A DNA stretch of 64,000 nt from Jaapia argillacea MUCL 33604 (GCA_000697665.1 KL197743.1:233439-297438), one strand, 5' to 3'; positions 13,601 through 25,620 are shown, counted from the first letter of the stretch. The notes: generated by a model not told the origin, from the letters alone. Numbers and translations are program-made.

Positions 13601-14249
13601 GACTTTCGGACACCAGGTTCGTTTCCCTCTCCTCAGCGACATTACTGAGCCGAAAGTTGACTTGTTGGTTTGCTTAGTACGTCTTGGACACCCCAGTCCC
13701 GCTGTGGAGCTTTGGTCACGGCCTCAGCTACACAACGTTCAACTAGTGGGTTTCACGTACTGTCTAATGACAGATCTCCGAGCTTATCCGATACTGTGCA
13801 GCACGGATCTCAGTCTCTCGAGTCAGAACATCTCAGCCACAGATCCGTCCTTCAACGTCACTGTCACGGTACACAACACTGGAGCTGTTGATGGCCAAGA
13901 AGTTGTTCAGGTATGCTTTTGTCGGTTGGTTCTCCAATACCCGATTAATCGTATTTGTTCAAGGTCTATATGACGGATCTCGTCAGCTCGGTCGTAACAC
14001 CCAACCAGCAGCTCGTGGGCTTCCAGAAGGTCAACATTTCGTACGTCCTTTCATCCCCTCTTTGGGCGGCTCTTTGTTGAATTTTACAACAGTGCTGGTA
14101 ACTCGGAGACGGTCTCAATCGAGGTTAACACCTCCCAAATTGCTGTCTGGACTTTGTCGAACACTTGGGTTGTCGAACCCGGCCAGTTCACAGTCAGGGT
14201 CGGAACAAGCGATCAGACCTTCGCCAACACGACTTTGACGATTCTCTAG
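10632..14249 (+). CDS. Secreted GH3 glycosidase (beta-glucosidase/xylosidase type)
   Basis: Seventeen exons: 10632-10861, 10914-11137, 11371-11456, 11523-11650, 11732-11866, 11958-12097, 12172-12188, 12254-12428, 12497-12589, 12665-12840, 12897-13290, 13347-13436, 13489-13616, 13678-13745, 13802-13910, 13964-14040, 14093-14249; 808 aa. The N-terminus (LWSLLPLLLSGCSLA) is a signal peptide. The GH3 N-terminal barrel shows LFAPVLDLSRELRWGR, ENYGEDPFL, CKHFAAFG and GGERELRTNYLKPF, with the catalytic nucleophile Asp in FVTSDAGSVDL. The second GH3 domain shows QEAIVLLENRNNTLPL and VVMVGT; a fibronectin-III-like domain closes it (FGHGLSYTTFNY, DGQEVVQVY). The TSDAG motif differs from the commoner SDW of fungal beta-glucosidases, so the sugar specificity is open. 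Intron 2 is unusually long (233 bases); exon 7 is only 17 bases. Likely role is hydrolysis of plant cell-wall oligosaccharides outside the cell. Confidence 0.9.
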
Positions 14250-14928
14250 TATCTGAGCGATGTGCGTCATAAGTAATCTGGCAAAGGATTGAATGGTTCC
14301 AGCCACAATCTTCTCGCATACGATTTTACTAGAGAACTTATGTACTTACTTAAAAACAATCATCCACTGGAAACGAAGTCACTTATTTGAGCGATGGAGC
14401 AGGGAACTTTGCAGCCGAGCGAACCGCGTTGTTTGCATTGGTTTTGCTTTCAGAATGCACCGTATGGCACGTGCTATCCGTCCGTCCGGCCACCCTGCTT
14501 AAGTCCATCATTTTCCGTCTCCCGCTTTTCAAAAACCATCGCCTCGACTACGCGTATTGCAAGGAGCTGTCGAGTTCAACGACCCTCACGGCTGACACTT
14601 CTGAATCGAGGTGAGCAAACTTTTCTTTCTCCCAACTCCCTACTCATAGACGCCGCCGAGTCCATTAGAAATAGAATTGCGTCATTAGATCGACAGTCAG
14701 CGGCGCTAGTTCAATGTGCGCTCTCCAAGCGTTTATTTGAGAAAGGTCACTAACCGTTGGGCAGGTTATCAGTGACTATCATCCACATCAAGTTCCGCTT
14801 CTTGTAGGGGTAATCAACTTTGAGGCATTTGATATTTCAATCGTGAGCCGCTCACCTTTCAAGACCATCCTGTAAACGCTGATTTATCATTTTCCAGAGT
14901 TCGACATATCACCCGAGGACTCTTCCCG
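14250..14928. other. Intergenic region, nothing recognised
   Basis: Lies between the GH3 stop and the start of a one-exon F-box gene on the same strand. It must contain the GH3 3' end and the F-box promoter. Small open frames on the plus strand near 14290-14750 show no family features. Confidence 0.5.
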
Positions 14929-16443
14929 ATGACTACTCGTCACCGAGGTGAAGATTCGCCATTTCCAGAGCTTGGGAGGAGAGAAGCCGCGCAAGAAGCA
15001 ATAGTCCACTGCCGCCAATACCTCCTTGCTCAGGCAGAAGCACAGCTCGCAAGCATCAGGGCAGAGCGCGCCACTTTCTCACTGATATATCGACTTCCGA
15101 CGGAGACACTCTCTGCCATTTTCGAACTGGCGGATCAGGAAGACGAGAAAAATTACAATGATGGGTACGCTAGCCGCCTTTTCAAGAATAACCTTCGGAA
15201 GGTCTCCCGTCGTTTCCGAAATGTTGCTATCACGACACCCAGCCTCTGGGCTCGGATCATTATAAATCTTGGTCACGAACACGACGAGCCACAACCCACG
15301 ACTGGCCTGAACTGGGTGGAATGCCATCTGGATAGGTCGTCTTCACATCTTCTGGATGTCCATTTCCGCTCTTCATGCTTTTGCGCAGAAGATCGGAGCG
15401 ATATGTCCACCGCGGTTAGGATCACCCATGCACTATTGCCACACGTCTTCAGGCTCAGGAGGCTCGCCATTCATATCGACGAGGTCGAAGCTTGTTTTCC
15501 GTTTTTTAATGCACTTAGACCACTGTCCGCCCCAAGACTAGAGGTGCTCACGATTAGCGGTCACGAAGAAAATTTGAGAACCATTCAGCGATCGCTCGAT
15601 GAGAATGGTTTTCACTCCATTTTCGAGGCGGGCACTCCCCGCCTCTGCAGGATCGCGCTGTCCCGCCTTCTAATGGTGCCTTTCGCCAACCCTCTCCCCC
15701 CTCTCCACTTAGTCACCGAAGTGAGGATCGAGGGTTGCCAAATGTGGTACTGGGTTGACGACATCAGACAGCTACTGACCGGCATCCCATTATTGGCGTC
15801 TTTGATGCTGAGCCACGTATTCCTGCGGGACCACGGCGATCCCGAAGATCAATGGGTGATCCCCACACATTCTCTAACCTCGTTGGAGATATCGAATTGC
15901 CAAGCCGAGTGGGTTGTTAAAGTCCTCGATGCTCCATCGCTCCTATCGCTCTCGATCTCCGGGACTGGTTACCTGTATGAAGACATCGTCCAGCACATTT
16001 CCAGGACGAGGAAATTTCCGTCCCTTCGCTCCTTGTCTTTGAACGACCATTATGGAGATTGTAAAGAACTGTCCATGGACGGAGGGCTGTTTCGCTCGAC
16101 ACCTCTGCTCCAGAAGCTCGATCTTCGCGGTTCTCATCTGGTACAAGATCTCCTCCTACAGAGCCTGCAGGGAGATCACGATGACGGATCACGTGGTGCC
16201 ATCCCTTGGCCTCATCTGCGGTCTCTTTCGTTGTCCCACACCACCCGGGAGACCCTTCGTGCATTCCTGGCATTTCGACTGGCTACATCCGTTCCTATTC
16301 TCGAGCTTGCATGGCAGCTTCCACCTCAATGGGCCCACAAAAAATGTGATGGTGCTAGCGCCGACGGCGCGGAAGTTCTGGAATGGTTTGATAGCCTGAA
16401 GGTGTCTGAAGAAGACCCAGCCCCGCAGCCAAACTCGGAATAA
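14929..16443 (+). CDS. F-box protein with LRRs, family B copy 1
   Basis: One uninterrupted frame of 504 aa. An N-terminal coiled-coil-like stretch (QYLLAQAEAQLASIRAER) is followed by a good F-box core, YRLPTETLSAIFELAD, then KVSRRFRNVAITTPSLWARI, which is the classic Agaricomycete F-box layout. The rest is irregular leucine-rich repeats, for example LPHVFRLRRLAIHID, PLHLVTEVRIEGC and APSLLSLSISGTG. The family role is substrate recognition for an SCF ubiquitin ligase. The closest relative in the window is 42114-43637 on the other strand, sharing this layout and long matching blocks (KVLDxPSLLSLSI, SIFExGTPRLC). It is unlike family A, which has an intron and a much weaker F-box. Confidence 0.88.
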   Translation: MTTRHRGEDSPFPELGRREAAQEAIVHCRQYLLAQAEAQLASIRAERATFSLIYRLPTETLSAIFELADQEDEKNYNDGYASRLFKNNLRKVSRRFRNVAITTPSLWARIIINLGHEHDEPQPTTGLNWVECHLDRSSSHLLDVHFRSSCFCAEDRSDMSTAVRITHALLPHVFRLRRLAIHIDEVEACFPFFNALRPLSAPRLEVLTISGHEENLRTIQRSLDENGFHSIFEAGTPRLCRIALSRLLMVPFANPLPPLHLVTEVRIEGCQMWYWVDDIRQLLTGIPLLASLMLSHVFLRDHGDPEDQWVIPTHSLTSLEISNCQAEWVVKVLDAPSLLSLSISGTGYLYEDIVQHISRTRKFPSLRSLSLNDHYGDCKELSMDGGLFRSTPLLQKLDLRGSHLVQDLLLQSLQGDHDDGSRGAIPWPHLRSLSLSHTTRETLRAFLAFRLATSVPILELAWQLPPQWAHKKCDGASADGAEVLEWFDSLKVSEEDPAPQPNSE

Positions 16444-18139
16444 ACGATCATAGGTTTGAACTTTTAGAGCATCACCCTGGTCTATGGATGTTTGGGGTGA
16501 GGCGATAGGCGTTCTCTCCCGGGCATCATGTCACGACTTTTGGTTCGTTTTCGTCTTCACTATCATTCTTGTCATGGATAATCCACGTTGGTTTAGTATT
16601 GGGTTTACGATCACGAACATGCTAGAAGTAATAATGGTCACGTAGCGCGGGACAGCTGGACTGGAAGGTTGTAGACGAACCACGTTCCTTTACTACTGAA
16701 GGAGTGCCACGCACACGCTAGGACATTATCCACTATTCTCCGCCTGAAAACACCTCTAAGGTTTGTATTGCCCTGCTGTTCAGATTATACGTTCGAGTGT
16801 ATAAAATATCGTGCAACGAGAGATCCTCGACGGGGACTTAAGCAGGGATCCTGATTTCCAAGGATGAACGAAGGAGTTTGATCAACGTCGTGGTTTGTAA
16901 ACGCTGGGACTGTACCACAGACACATCGGGAACGGGATGCTCTTCCCAAAGGAGGAACTTCACAGCGATGGATATGGCACGAGCCAAGCGAGATGCGAAC
17001 ACAATGGTACGTTCCAATGAAATCCGGTTAGGCTGCAGGATGCAGAGATTCGGCCACAAATCTTCATCCTGATACCAAAAAGGGGCGGAGGGGAAGAAAG
17101 TTATGTCCGAAACTTGTCCGAAACCCAACTGCAGTGACAACAGTGGCTTCAAAATCGGCGTTTACCCCATCCACTCCGACTTCACCAACGTTCCACCCCA
17201 TCGGACATAACCCCACGTTGAATCACAATGAGCACGAAACGCTCTCACTCCAGATGCCACCTCCAAGCCGGAACTCGATATCAACAGTGGAGGTCGCGAC
17301 CGATGACGGCGATTGGACACCGTGAGATAGACGAAGGAGAGGAGAGACGGGAACCCTCGCCTCACAACCAAGATACCATCCACACAAGTCGATACGACAT
17401 CATATCCCAGTTGTAGACGAAGCCCTCACGACGAACTGAAATCACATATGGGGTGGTTCAGACACGAGCGATATGCGGAAATCTACGAAATGAGTACACT
17501 CAGGCTGGCAGGAACGTGACAATCCAGCGGCGATCTTCCGTATCTGTGCGCAGAGTCGCAGACCGCGGTACCACTAAGTTTTCGACGTAGATTTCCCAAC
17601 AAAGTTCCGATATGCAGAATGTAACCTGGGAACTCCTGGGAAGCTAGATGTAACATTGAGACGGCTCCGGGATAAGCGCTAAGCATCTGGACAGGGCACG
17701 CTAAGTTGCAATTTTGTTAACCTTATCGACAACGACAGCTGCAATTCGCGTTGTTTGTCGGTATTTGGTTCCCGGAAAACATAACGCAGCTGGCGACATC
17801 TGACCTCCAGACTCCTCAATTCCCTCGAAACTCGAGCTCTGCATCGTCGTTCTTCCAGCTGAATAACCAAAGATAAATGCGCCTGGCGTTGCGATCGACG
17901 AAGATCTAGATTCCTGGTGAATTATATCGTGCACCATATCGAGTCCGGGCTCCAACCACCTGGATGTCGTCCCCAGTTCTACAGTAACACATGGTGTATG
18001 TACATCACTTATACAGAGTCCAACTCACATTCACGATGATTACAGGCGATACGAATAGTGATGTGCATGATCGGTGTCGAAAAGAACTTCGGTTTCGAAA
18101 AGAACTCTGGCGTCTCGATGCCAAATTACCACCACCAAA
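16444..18139. other. Gene-poor region with a trace of an F-box gene
   Basis: No intact gene is visible on either strand over 1.7 kb. Apart from the short match to the end of F-box copy 1 noted at 17510-17560, the sequence shows nothing recognisable. The part next to 18140 must hold the 3' end of the haem-thiolate peroxidase gene. Confidence 0.45.
17510..17560 (-). pseudogene. Possible relic of the 3' end of an F-box family A gene
   Basis: On the plus strand ccagcggcgatc is followed, after a few changes, by tgtgcgca. The same two blocks with the same spacing occur at 6571-6601, where they code for the last residues of F-box copy 1. No open frame of useful length surrounds the match and no other part of the gene can be traced with confidence. 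Chance similarity is possible over so short a stretch. Confidence 0.3.
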
Positions 18140-19159
18140 TTACCTCGCAGCGTTCCCATTATGACTCCCATTAACAACCGGATTACCCACATTCGCCCGA
18201 TGCGCCTCCTCCTCCAAAATCCTCATCGCACCCCTCAGCCTAGTAGCTGTCTTGAAAGTGCCCCAAAACGTCTGCTTATGCTCAGGCGGGAACTTCCAGT
18301 CATCAGGGAACCTCTCCTCCTCTAACCACTTCTTCAACCTCGCAATCGGCATCCTCTCCTCCTTCCCACCAAATATCCCCAAAATCAAACCCATCTCGCC
18401 CCTGGCAATCTCCGCGTGCAAGGGATCAATCTTCTCGCTATCAATATAGCTCGACTCTCGCCTGAATCGAGCACGAGCGATATCGTGATAATCAAGGTAC
18501 TCGCCGTCGGCAGAGTCATTGATGAGCTCTTGGAGGAGGACGGGATCCATGGTGTTCGGAGCGTATTCGGCGTCAATGGGGTCGGGGTCACCGTGTACGA
18601 CGGAAGCGACGTGTTCGATACGGTTGTGGCGACGGATGTTGTCGAGAGAGATGACACCCCATTGTTTAAGGAGGTAGTAGCCAGTGAATGTAAGGAAAGC
18701 AGCGAGGAACCAGGAGGTGTTGAAGGCGTCCTGTTGGGCTTTGATGAACTGACGCCAGGTAACGTTCCTGCCGTTTCGAGGGCTGACGAGGTGATACAGA
18801 CGGTCAGAAGGGATGAGTGGTTGCGATGGGTGGACTCACAGGTAACCATGGTTGGCGAGGGTGTTCATCGCGGGACAAGGTCCGCGACTATCGGTTTTAG
18901 AACGAGGGATATAGCGATGGTCATCGGGTAACTCGCTATTTGCAGGATTGATATTGTAGAGGAAGGTGGTTCTGACGAAGAGGTCTCAGAATCGCCTGCA
19001 CGCCGTACCATCAGATGGGTGAGTGACTCACATGGCTTGAACAAAGATTCCCCAACCCGTAGCGATCGAGGCCCAGAAGGCTGCAATGTCGAGCCGAGAA
19101 CCCGTATGTATCTTGGCAGATGACCTCTTTGCTCGATACTCGGGACGTCGAGTCGGCAT
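18140..19159 (-). CDS. Haem-thiolate peroxidase (chloroperoxidase/UPO-like) 1
   Basis: Model complement(join(18140..18782,18840..18971,19032..19159)), 300 aa. The key signature is SRGPCPAMNTLANHGYLPR: the Cys of PCP is the axial thiolate ligand of haem in family 2 (chloroperoxidase) enzymes. RIEHVAS follows where other members carry EHD or EGD, and HAEIARGEMGLILGIFGG carries the candidate distal acid-base Glu. The C-terminus is hydrophilic (HRANVGNPVVNGSHNG). Family members use hydrogen peroxide to halogenate or insert oxygen into organic substrates. Unlike secreted peroxygenases there is no clean signal peptide: the first 22 residues are basic, then a hydrophobic helix (LDIAAFWASIATGWGIFVQA), suggesting a membrane anchor. 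A second hydrophobic run is FLAAFLTFTGYYLL. The close relative is at 31630-32573 with the same intron positions and phases. Confidence 0.88.
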
Positions 19160-22100
19160 GATGATTGCGAATTTCTTTGTAGGGTGGTCGACGATTGACT
19201 GAGGATATGGGATAAAGATGAGTTCTATATCTCGTCGTGCTCCAAGGGTCTTGTATAAATACTGAAAGGCGCAGATCAGTGCATTGGCATCTGATTGTTG
19301 GGGTGAGGCGATATAAGGGCTCCATGATACCTTTGAATAGAGTTAACCCCGTAATCCTATTGATTTGGGACGAACGGGCCTTGCAAATCTCCGATGAAAG
19401 CGTATCGAATCCGAATGATGTGACGCTAGAGGGCACTGTGCGCCCAAGACATTGTCTGATATTGATCATTGCTTCCAAAGGGGTGGCGAATAGCGTTGGG
19501 ACTTCTTCCCGCGCTTTCCGGAGTGTCGGCGGGGGTTCTTCTGCGGATTGCAGTTCGGGTGGTCAATCCGCCGTGGAGCAGGGAGCTGCGCCCCGTTGAT
19601 GGGGCGTTCATTATGTTTTCGGCCATCGTTTGGAGTTCGATGGATTGATGAATCATTATCATCGTCCTCTCAGAGAATTTACTCAGAGTAAGTTCTGCGA
19701 CGTGGGCGGATCCATCCAAGGTGCTATTTCGTTGGCATTAAGCTGGGTTCACCCAACAGGCTGAACGATAGGATTACCACAGGGTATGCCTCATGGCGGT
19801 GCCAATTCAAGTCCATTTACCCCACATCATTCTTGAGAAGACGTTCTTGCACAGCCACAGACGAAATGGACGATGTGATTGGTTGGTCGCCGTTGAGTCG
19901 GAATTAGAAGCAATGTCCAGTGTGGATATGGCGTCCCCAGTGCACGTATTAGGGAATTGGGTCACCGTTCTGAGAGAAAGAAAGGGGACACGAGGTGGAC
20001 AGACATGTGATTCAGCGTGATTGTGGGGATGATAAAGGCTGATAGCAAGGCTCGGTGTTTTATTGGTGAGTGAGATTTGAATTGCGTTGAGCGAGCTTGT
20101 TGGTAAGGTCACCGCGACGTGGTTGGATCGACGTGGAAGGATCATGCCGTTGCCGACTAGGGATCACTAATGTTTTGGTCGAATCTCTGCTTCCAGATTC
20201 GTCACCCTCGAGCTTCACAGATGCGGACGCTGGGATTCAATATTAAATATTCGGAACTCAAGATTCAAGATTCAAATGGCAGCTTCTTTGCAATGGATGT
20301 CGATTCAGCTCCAGAGATGGCTTGCTCACATTCGCGTTCAGCGGAGGGTGGCGTCGGCAACTTCCGATGCTTTGGTTAGGGTTACGACATATCCATAATC
20401 TATTTCATTTCGTGATTTCCTCAGTTCGTCCTCCAGTCTCACAATCCAATGGTCACCTTCAGACGTGTTATTGATCGTGGGCCTGAATAACGCAAAAGGC
20501 CGCATGCACGGCAAGGGCCCGCTACCGGTGTTTAGCAGTTTCATGTACACGTCTTGATGGTAGCAAATTCTGGGAATGCATACCAGATTCGCTCTTAAAC
20601 AATAGCCATTGGACGATGGCACAAACAAAAAATACATATAGTAGAAGAACAAATAGTATACCACAATGGCAGTTCGACCTACACGAACTACAACGAACTA
20701 TGAGACCCGACTGACACCAATCAAACCAGTCACGTCCTAAAAGGATGTCAGCTCCTCGCAATTGAGTCACGGAAAGGGGAAAGGTTGACCGATAAATGCC
20801 TTCCAGTGTGTAAACAACGATGGGACCTGAGGCAAAGGAAATTAATGACTGCTCCAGCACCCGAGGAGATTGGATGAGGGAATATTGTGGCTATGGGCAA
20901 AGCTGATTGACAACAAGGATTGGGGCTGCCGTATGTTGAGGAGGATGTCGACCATGAGATAGATAGGATCCACGGAGGGATATTAGATTTGATATGGGCA
21001 GAGATGAGGGGATGGTAGTAGGTGAGCACGGATGAGGATGTCCACGGAAACACCCATGAGTTTTGGAGCTCAGACAAAAGACATGTCTCAGCTTTGTAAT
21101 CGAGCGAAAATCTGGCAGAGCGCCTGTAAAGTATACGACGGTACAAGACCCACTACTAAAGTAGCGGGAATTTACTCCTCCCCCAATCTTATTCTTCCTC
21201 GCGAGCGTCCTTCCTTCGGCCTTCAAAGTCGCCTCAGATCAAAGCCAAACTTCGAATGTGGATTCCGCGAAGATCTTATCCTGTTTGGACTTCCCTTCCC
21301 ATCATTTATTTTATTTGTCCGACTCGGCCATAGACAAGCTTGGAATGGAACACTCGGAGATCACGGACAATACGGCGTCGCTGTGATCCAGAGGCCTCGG
21401 AATGATCATTTGAGGATCCTAGGTTCGTCTCTGAAGACAATCCTCCTCTCATCACCCTCGCTTCCTTCATGATGTATGTCAGACGGGTCCAAGGTTGGAT
21501 TCCTCCACGGAATTAACGATGACGTTTCCCTATTCATCTCACATTTCATTGACTTCCTCCTCTTATTGGATACCAATCACCGACGACAAAGGCTGGTATC
21601 ACTTTCGAAGGATCAGGAATCCTCCCGGCTCAGGTCGCAGTGTTCTGTGGGCTTTGCTTCGCGTTGAGATGTTATGGTGCAACTATGAAGGTATGGACGC
21701 TTCATGACCATATCCTGGCAATTTTGCGGAGATTTTTTGTCTGCGCATATAACTCAAATCCCTGTGCGCAAGTCCGCGAAATTCGATCCTTGTATGGATG
21801 GATTGGTTCGTCGTACAACATTCACAACCTTCTCATCATCGGGAAATTCGAATCGTTTCGCTGGGGTGACGCTTTGAAGGCGCTACCAGTCGCCCGTTCT
21901 GCTTCCGTTCTACTCCTAGTTGAGAAGGTAGCGTCGCATTCATATGGCTGGTCTATATGCGATCTCGTAGTGTTTACATCTAGATTGCTTTCGTGTACTT
22001 CTTCGGTTTCATATAACCAAAGAAGAGAGCGAAACGCAAGCCCAAAGAGATGAGAGCCAAGCGATTGTGAATTCGCCCTCGCACTCACGAATTCGAAGGC

Positions 22101-22480
22101 TTTCATAACTTCGATATCGACGGATGTGGAGGTATTTCTTTTTGTGAAAGAATTCGAATCATCTTCCTTTTCACTGTCTTTTGCGCCAGTTCGCCTTTCA
22201 GTCTGAAGTTGTCTGTGATGAAACTCAGCGAGGCAGGAAGGTGGCCTTTCGACCAAGACGCATGTTTCGTGGACGAAACTGCGCTCAATACGCTGCACGT
22301 TCGCCAAGACGATGTCAGATTCAGTAGTCGTGAGCACCTTTGCTCGTTGTTCACTTCCGACTTCGTGCTCCTTCGGTCTTCGTTGCTTGCGCGAGATCAC
22401 AACGCAAGGTGATGCCCCCATGATCGCAAGCCGTATTTTGAGATCTTGTACAACCGACACCTACATGGGTGGATGAGATT
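19160..22480. other. 3.3 kb gene-poor region
   Basis: No gene is supported. A GTATTTATAC motif (minus sense) lies at 19252-19261, about 93 bases before the peroxidase start; a similar one precedes the second peroxidase. A 212-codon minus-strand frame at 21822-22460 starts just after the stop of F-box copy 3 but has no family features, and frames of that length are expected by chance in 64 kb. An aspartic-protease-like fossil is listed separately at 20522-20860. Confidence 0.45.
20522..20860 (-). mobile_element. Fossil of a retropepsin-like (LTR-element type) protease fragment
   Basis: A minus-strand stretch reads like the C-terminal half of a retroviral-type aspartic protease: PLSVTQLRGADILLGRDWF, where ILLGRDWF resembles the conserved (V/I)LGxDW segment of Gypsy-like proteases. 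Neighbouring gag, reverse transcriptase or integrase parts and terminal repeats are not seen. It is a short, broken and probably old remnant; a domesticated protease-like gene fragment is the alternative. Confidence 0.35.
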
Positions 22481-24045
22481 TCAAACACCATTCTCGCCCT
22501 CGTCTTCTTCTGCTATGGCGCCCATCATCTGCTCGATATCATAGGAAATATCGTACTCAATTAAATTAGGAAACAAATCCCCGAGGATGTCCGCAATTCG
22601 CATTGGGTTGTACTCTTCGTCTTCAGCAACGTCGAATTCAAGATGAGTAACGCGGTATGCCCTATATCCCAACTCCAACCCAGAAAGATCCCCAATAGTG
22701 ACATTCCTAACTGTAACTTCTTCCAGGTTGGGGCAATTCGAGACGAACTCCACAAAGGATGAGAGGGAGAACGCGAACAAGGAATCCGCCATGTCCATCA
22801 CCCTCAATCTTGGCCAGACGCGAGCTATCCTCCGCGCTTCGTGACAATCGACAACAGGGATTATCCCATCCACAAACTCGCGATAACCGACTTCAAGAGC
22901 GAGGATTTCGAGATGGTGAAAGCCGAGAAGTTCGGTCATCATCTCGCCGTCACTGTCGAACTCAACTAGCGTGCCGCCAGAGGTATTGAGACCAACCCGT
23001 AACTCCGTCAGCGACATTTTGTATCGCGAAAGTTCCCTGAAGAAGGTGAGTGCATCTCGCCAAGAGCTTGCAACAACGTCCTTGAGAATGCAGCTACGCA
23101 GCGAGGAGCTGGAAACCAGACGAAGGAGGTAGAGGACGCCTTCGGAATCGGCCATCTCGATGGATAGGTGTCGAAGGAGCTGGAATCCGGGGGGTTGTGT
23201 GGCGGAAGCCAATACGATGGAGTATATCTCTGAGAGAGAAAGTGATTCGAGCCGCTCTAGAGTTGATAGGATATGGAGTGTCTCGGAATTCGTATCCATG
23301 CGAAGGCGACGCAAGTCAAGGCTCTGGACGTTGTGGAACGAGTGCATGAATCCGACCAAAGTTTTTCTCGAGATGTATTCGTCCAGCTTTATCTCTCGGA
23401 GGTTCGGGTATGCAGAGCCAAGTGATTCGAGTAGCGTCAATGATTCTTCATCTGCTTCTCCTTCATCTGGTATTGGGAATGCCGAGTATGAGATTGTAAG
23501 ACTGCGTACGGAGGAGCTCATGAAGTGAGAAACCTCAGACAGAGCGCATCTGTAACTGGGATAATTGTGCCCTACCCCCCACCGGATGGAACGAAGCATC
23601 GGGAAGGAAGGACGATCTCTGGCCTGCAAGAGTTTGCCAACCTCCCCCAAGCTTTTGTGATACCCATAACAATGGTGGTCTAAAGTGTGGACGCGCGGTG
23701 CATAAAAGTCGAAGCGAACCCAAGCCTCGTCTTGAACAGGGTGTATCACTTTCTGGAGGTGTGTAAACTGAGAATGAGTATACGGTAACTCTAAAGCCGA
23801 CTGCCACTTACAAATACGATCTGGCGACTGTGGAGCGATTTGATTGCAGGGATTAAGTCCAATAGGTGTAATAAGTTTGCCTGTTCCCACAGCGCGTCCA
23901 ACGCTGGGTCTGAGAATGCGCGATTGCAACGGGCAAGTGAGGCAAGATCTTCACGAGTACCACTTCGGTCGGTCCTGAGACAAAGACAAATTTCACGGCA
24001 GATTTCGACAATCGAGAGCCCACGCTGTGCTGCTGTATGGTTCAT
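22481..24045 (-). CDS. F-box-like/LRR protein, family A copy 3
   Basis: Model complement(join(22481..23752,23812..24045)), 501 aa. Exon 1 carries GLSIVEICREIC and ARCNRAFSDPALDALWEQA, matching copies 1 and 2. The intron (GTAAGT...CTCCAG) is in phase 0 at the shared position; an alternative acceptor 15 bases earlier also keeps the frame. Exon 2 begins KVIHPVQDEAWVRFDFYAPR and continues through leucine-rich blocks (NVQSLDLRRLRMD, SLTELRVGLN, FPNLIEYDISYDIEQMMG) to an acidic tail (EEDEGENGV). Role inferred from the family only: possible SCF adaptor. It is the best match for the decayed copy at 33455-34200, 10 kb away. Confidence 0.82.
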
Positions 24046-25620
24046 GGTAAGGATGTGTGTGTAACTGCTGCTGCCATGTGTGCGATCTTCCGGCCATCAA
24101 CGTGATATTGTGGTTTGTTTGTATTCCAGAAAACATACCACGCGCTTCTCCCCTGAGTCTGCGTTTCCCTCCACTGGCAGAAAACTTTCATACCTCAATA
24201 AATCCAACTATGATAACTCGTGGATCTGCGCTGTTGCCATCCAATGGATCTCTGTCTGTTCTACGCACACTTATCCTTCAACTTTCAACACCCTTCACCA
24301 GAACTCCTTCAATTCCGCAACGGTTCTGCATCGTAAAAACTGAAAGTCTTTGCAAGTCAAGGTTCCCTATCTGTCGCCGGTCTGGTTGGATTCGGCCGCG
24401 CTTCTGTGCCCAAACTTTCCTTCGATCTTGGGTCTGTTCGGGTGCTAACCCGTTCCACCCTCCCCCCACTTGGAGCCCGCGGAGCCGTCATGTCATTTCG
24501 CCGTTCTCCTCGCGAATGGTTTAGCTGCACGAAGTAACTATTCATACCCTCTTCAAGCTCATCTGACTCGACCTGGGTCATACGTTTCGCCGAACGATAT
24601 CGAATCTCTCGAATGCAGCAACCTTATTGGCGTCCCCGATTAGCTCAAAGCCTTGGATCTCCCGAACCTTCCCATTCAGTCAGATTAGCACCTGCTGCTG
24701 TTTTGGTACAGATTCCTACTTTCCTACTTTAAAGCTGACATACTTCCATGTGTTTCTCTGTGAACCCTGGCTTCGTGCATTGAAACGAATCTATCTTTAC
24801 GGGTCTGAGCCTTCAGCGATGCTTCCTCCGACTCCACCGCAGAACCTCAGGTACATCGCTTCTCAGACCGTTCAAGGTACGTAGACAGCCTGCGAGATCT
24901 CATACAAGCCTTTACTTTTAGGAGATCCCAGCGTCTAGATAGTGATCTTTGTGTTACTCACTCGTAAGTTAGCGTGCCCACCATCCCCGGCGATTTGGCT
25001 TTGGTGCCTCGGTTTGTGCCTTTGACATACTTAGACTGCTCTGTACTGAGCAATATCGCTCAGCCCGTGATATCAAAAGACGGGCGCAGGTAGAGTGTGC
25101 ATTCTTCACGCAGCATGTGAATGTAACGATAGGGGCGGTAGCTTTCGATACAACGTGGGGGGTAATCGAGATACAGGTAACTCGCATGATGGGTAAGAGA
25201 TCGCGAGAATACAGGAGTTCTATTGTATACAGTCTCTCCATTGAGAGGTATCGACAACGAGACAAGAAAACAACAAAGCAATTGCGATGGTATCAAGAGG
25301 TGATGGGCATCAGATAATACTACACAGCTACGTGACGGCAGTCTATGGGGAATTGGGGAAGTCCGAGAGTCCATATCGTGTGTACTGGACGTAAGCTCAT
25401 AACAAGAAGATGGGTGACTGTTCGTCGTGATAACAACGTGATTGAGAGGGCATAATGGTCGTGCGAATAGCCGATGGCAGCGGTATGGATACAACAGAAT
25501 GACTGTGGGGGAAGAAACTGTGGGTAATGCAAGACTCGGGGAATGACCGCGATGTGAGGGTTTGATGACAATGGGAAAAGAATTACGAAAGGCCAGCCGG
25601 TGCGATGATTGAGCGAGATG
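24046..25620. other. Intergenic region, nothing recognised
   Basis: 1.6 kb between the start of F-box copy 3 and the stop of the zinc-finger gene, both on the minus strand. Only short scattered frames occur. The left part must hold the F-box promoter. Confidence 0.5.

Noticed and set aside
18416-18931. 171-codon plus-strand frame opposite peroxidase 1
   Set aside because: Antisense shadow of exons 2 and 3 of the peroxidase.
21822-22460. 212-codon minus-strand frame after F-box copy 3
   Set aside because: No family motif, low complexity in parts; a frame of this length is expected about once by chance in 64 kb.
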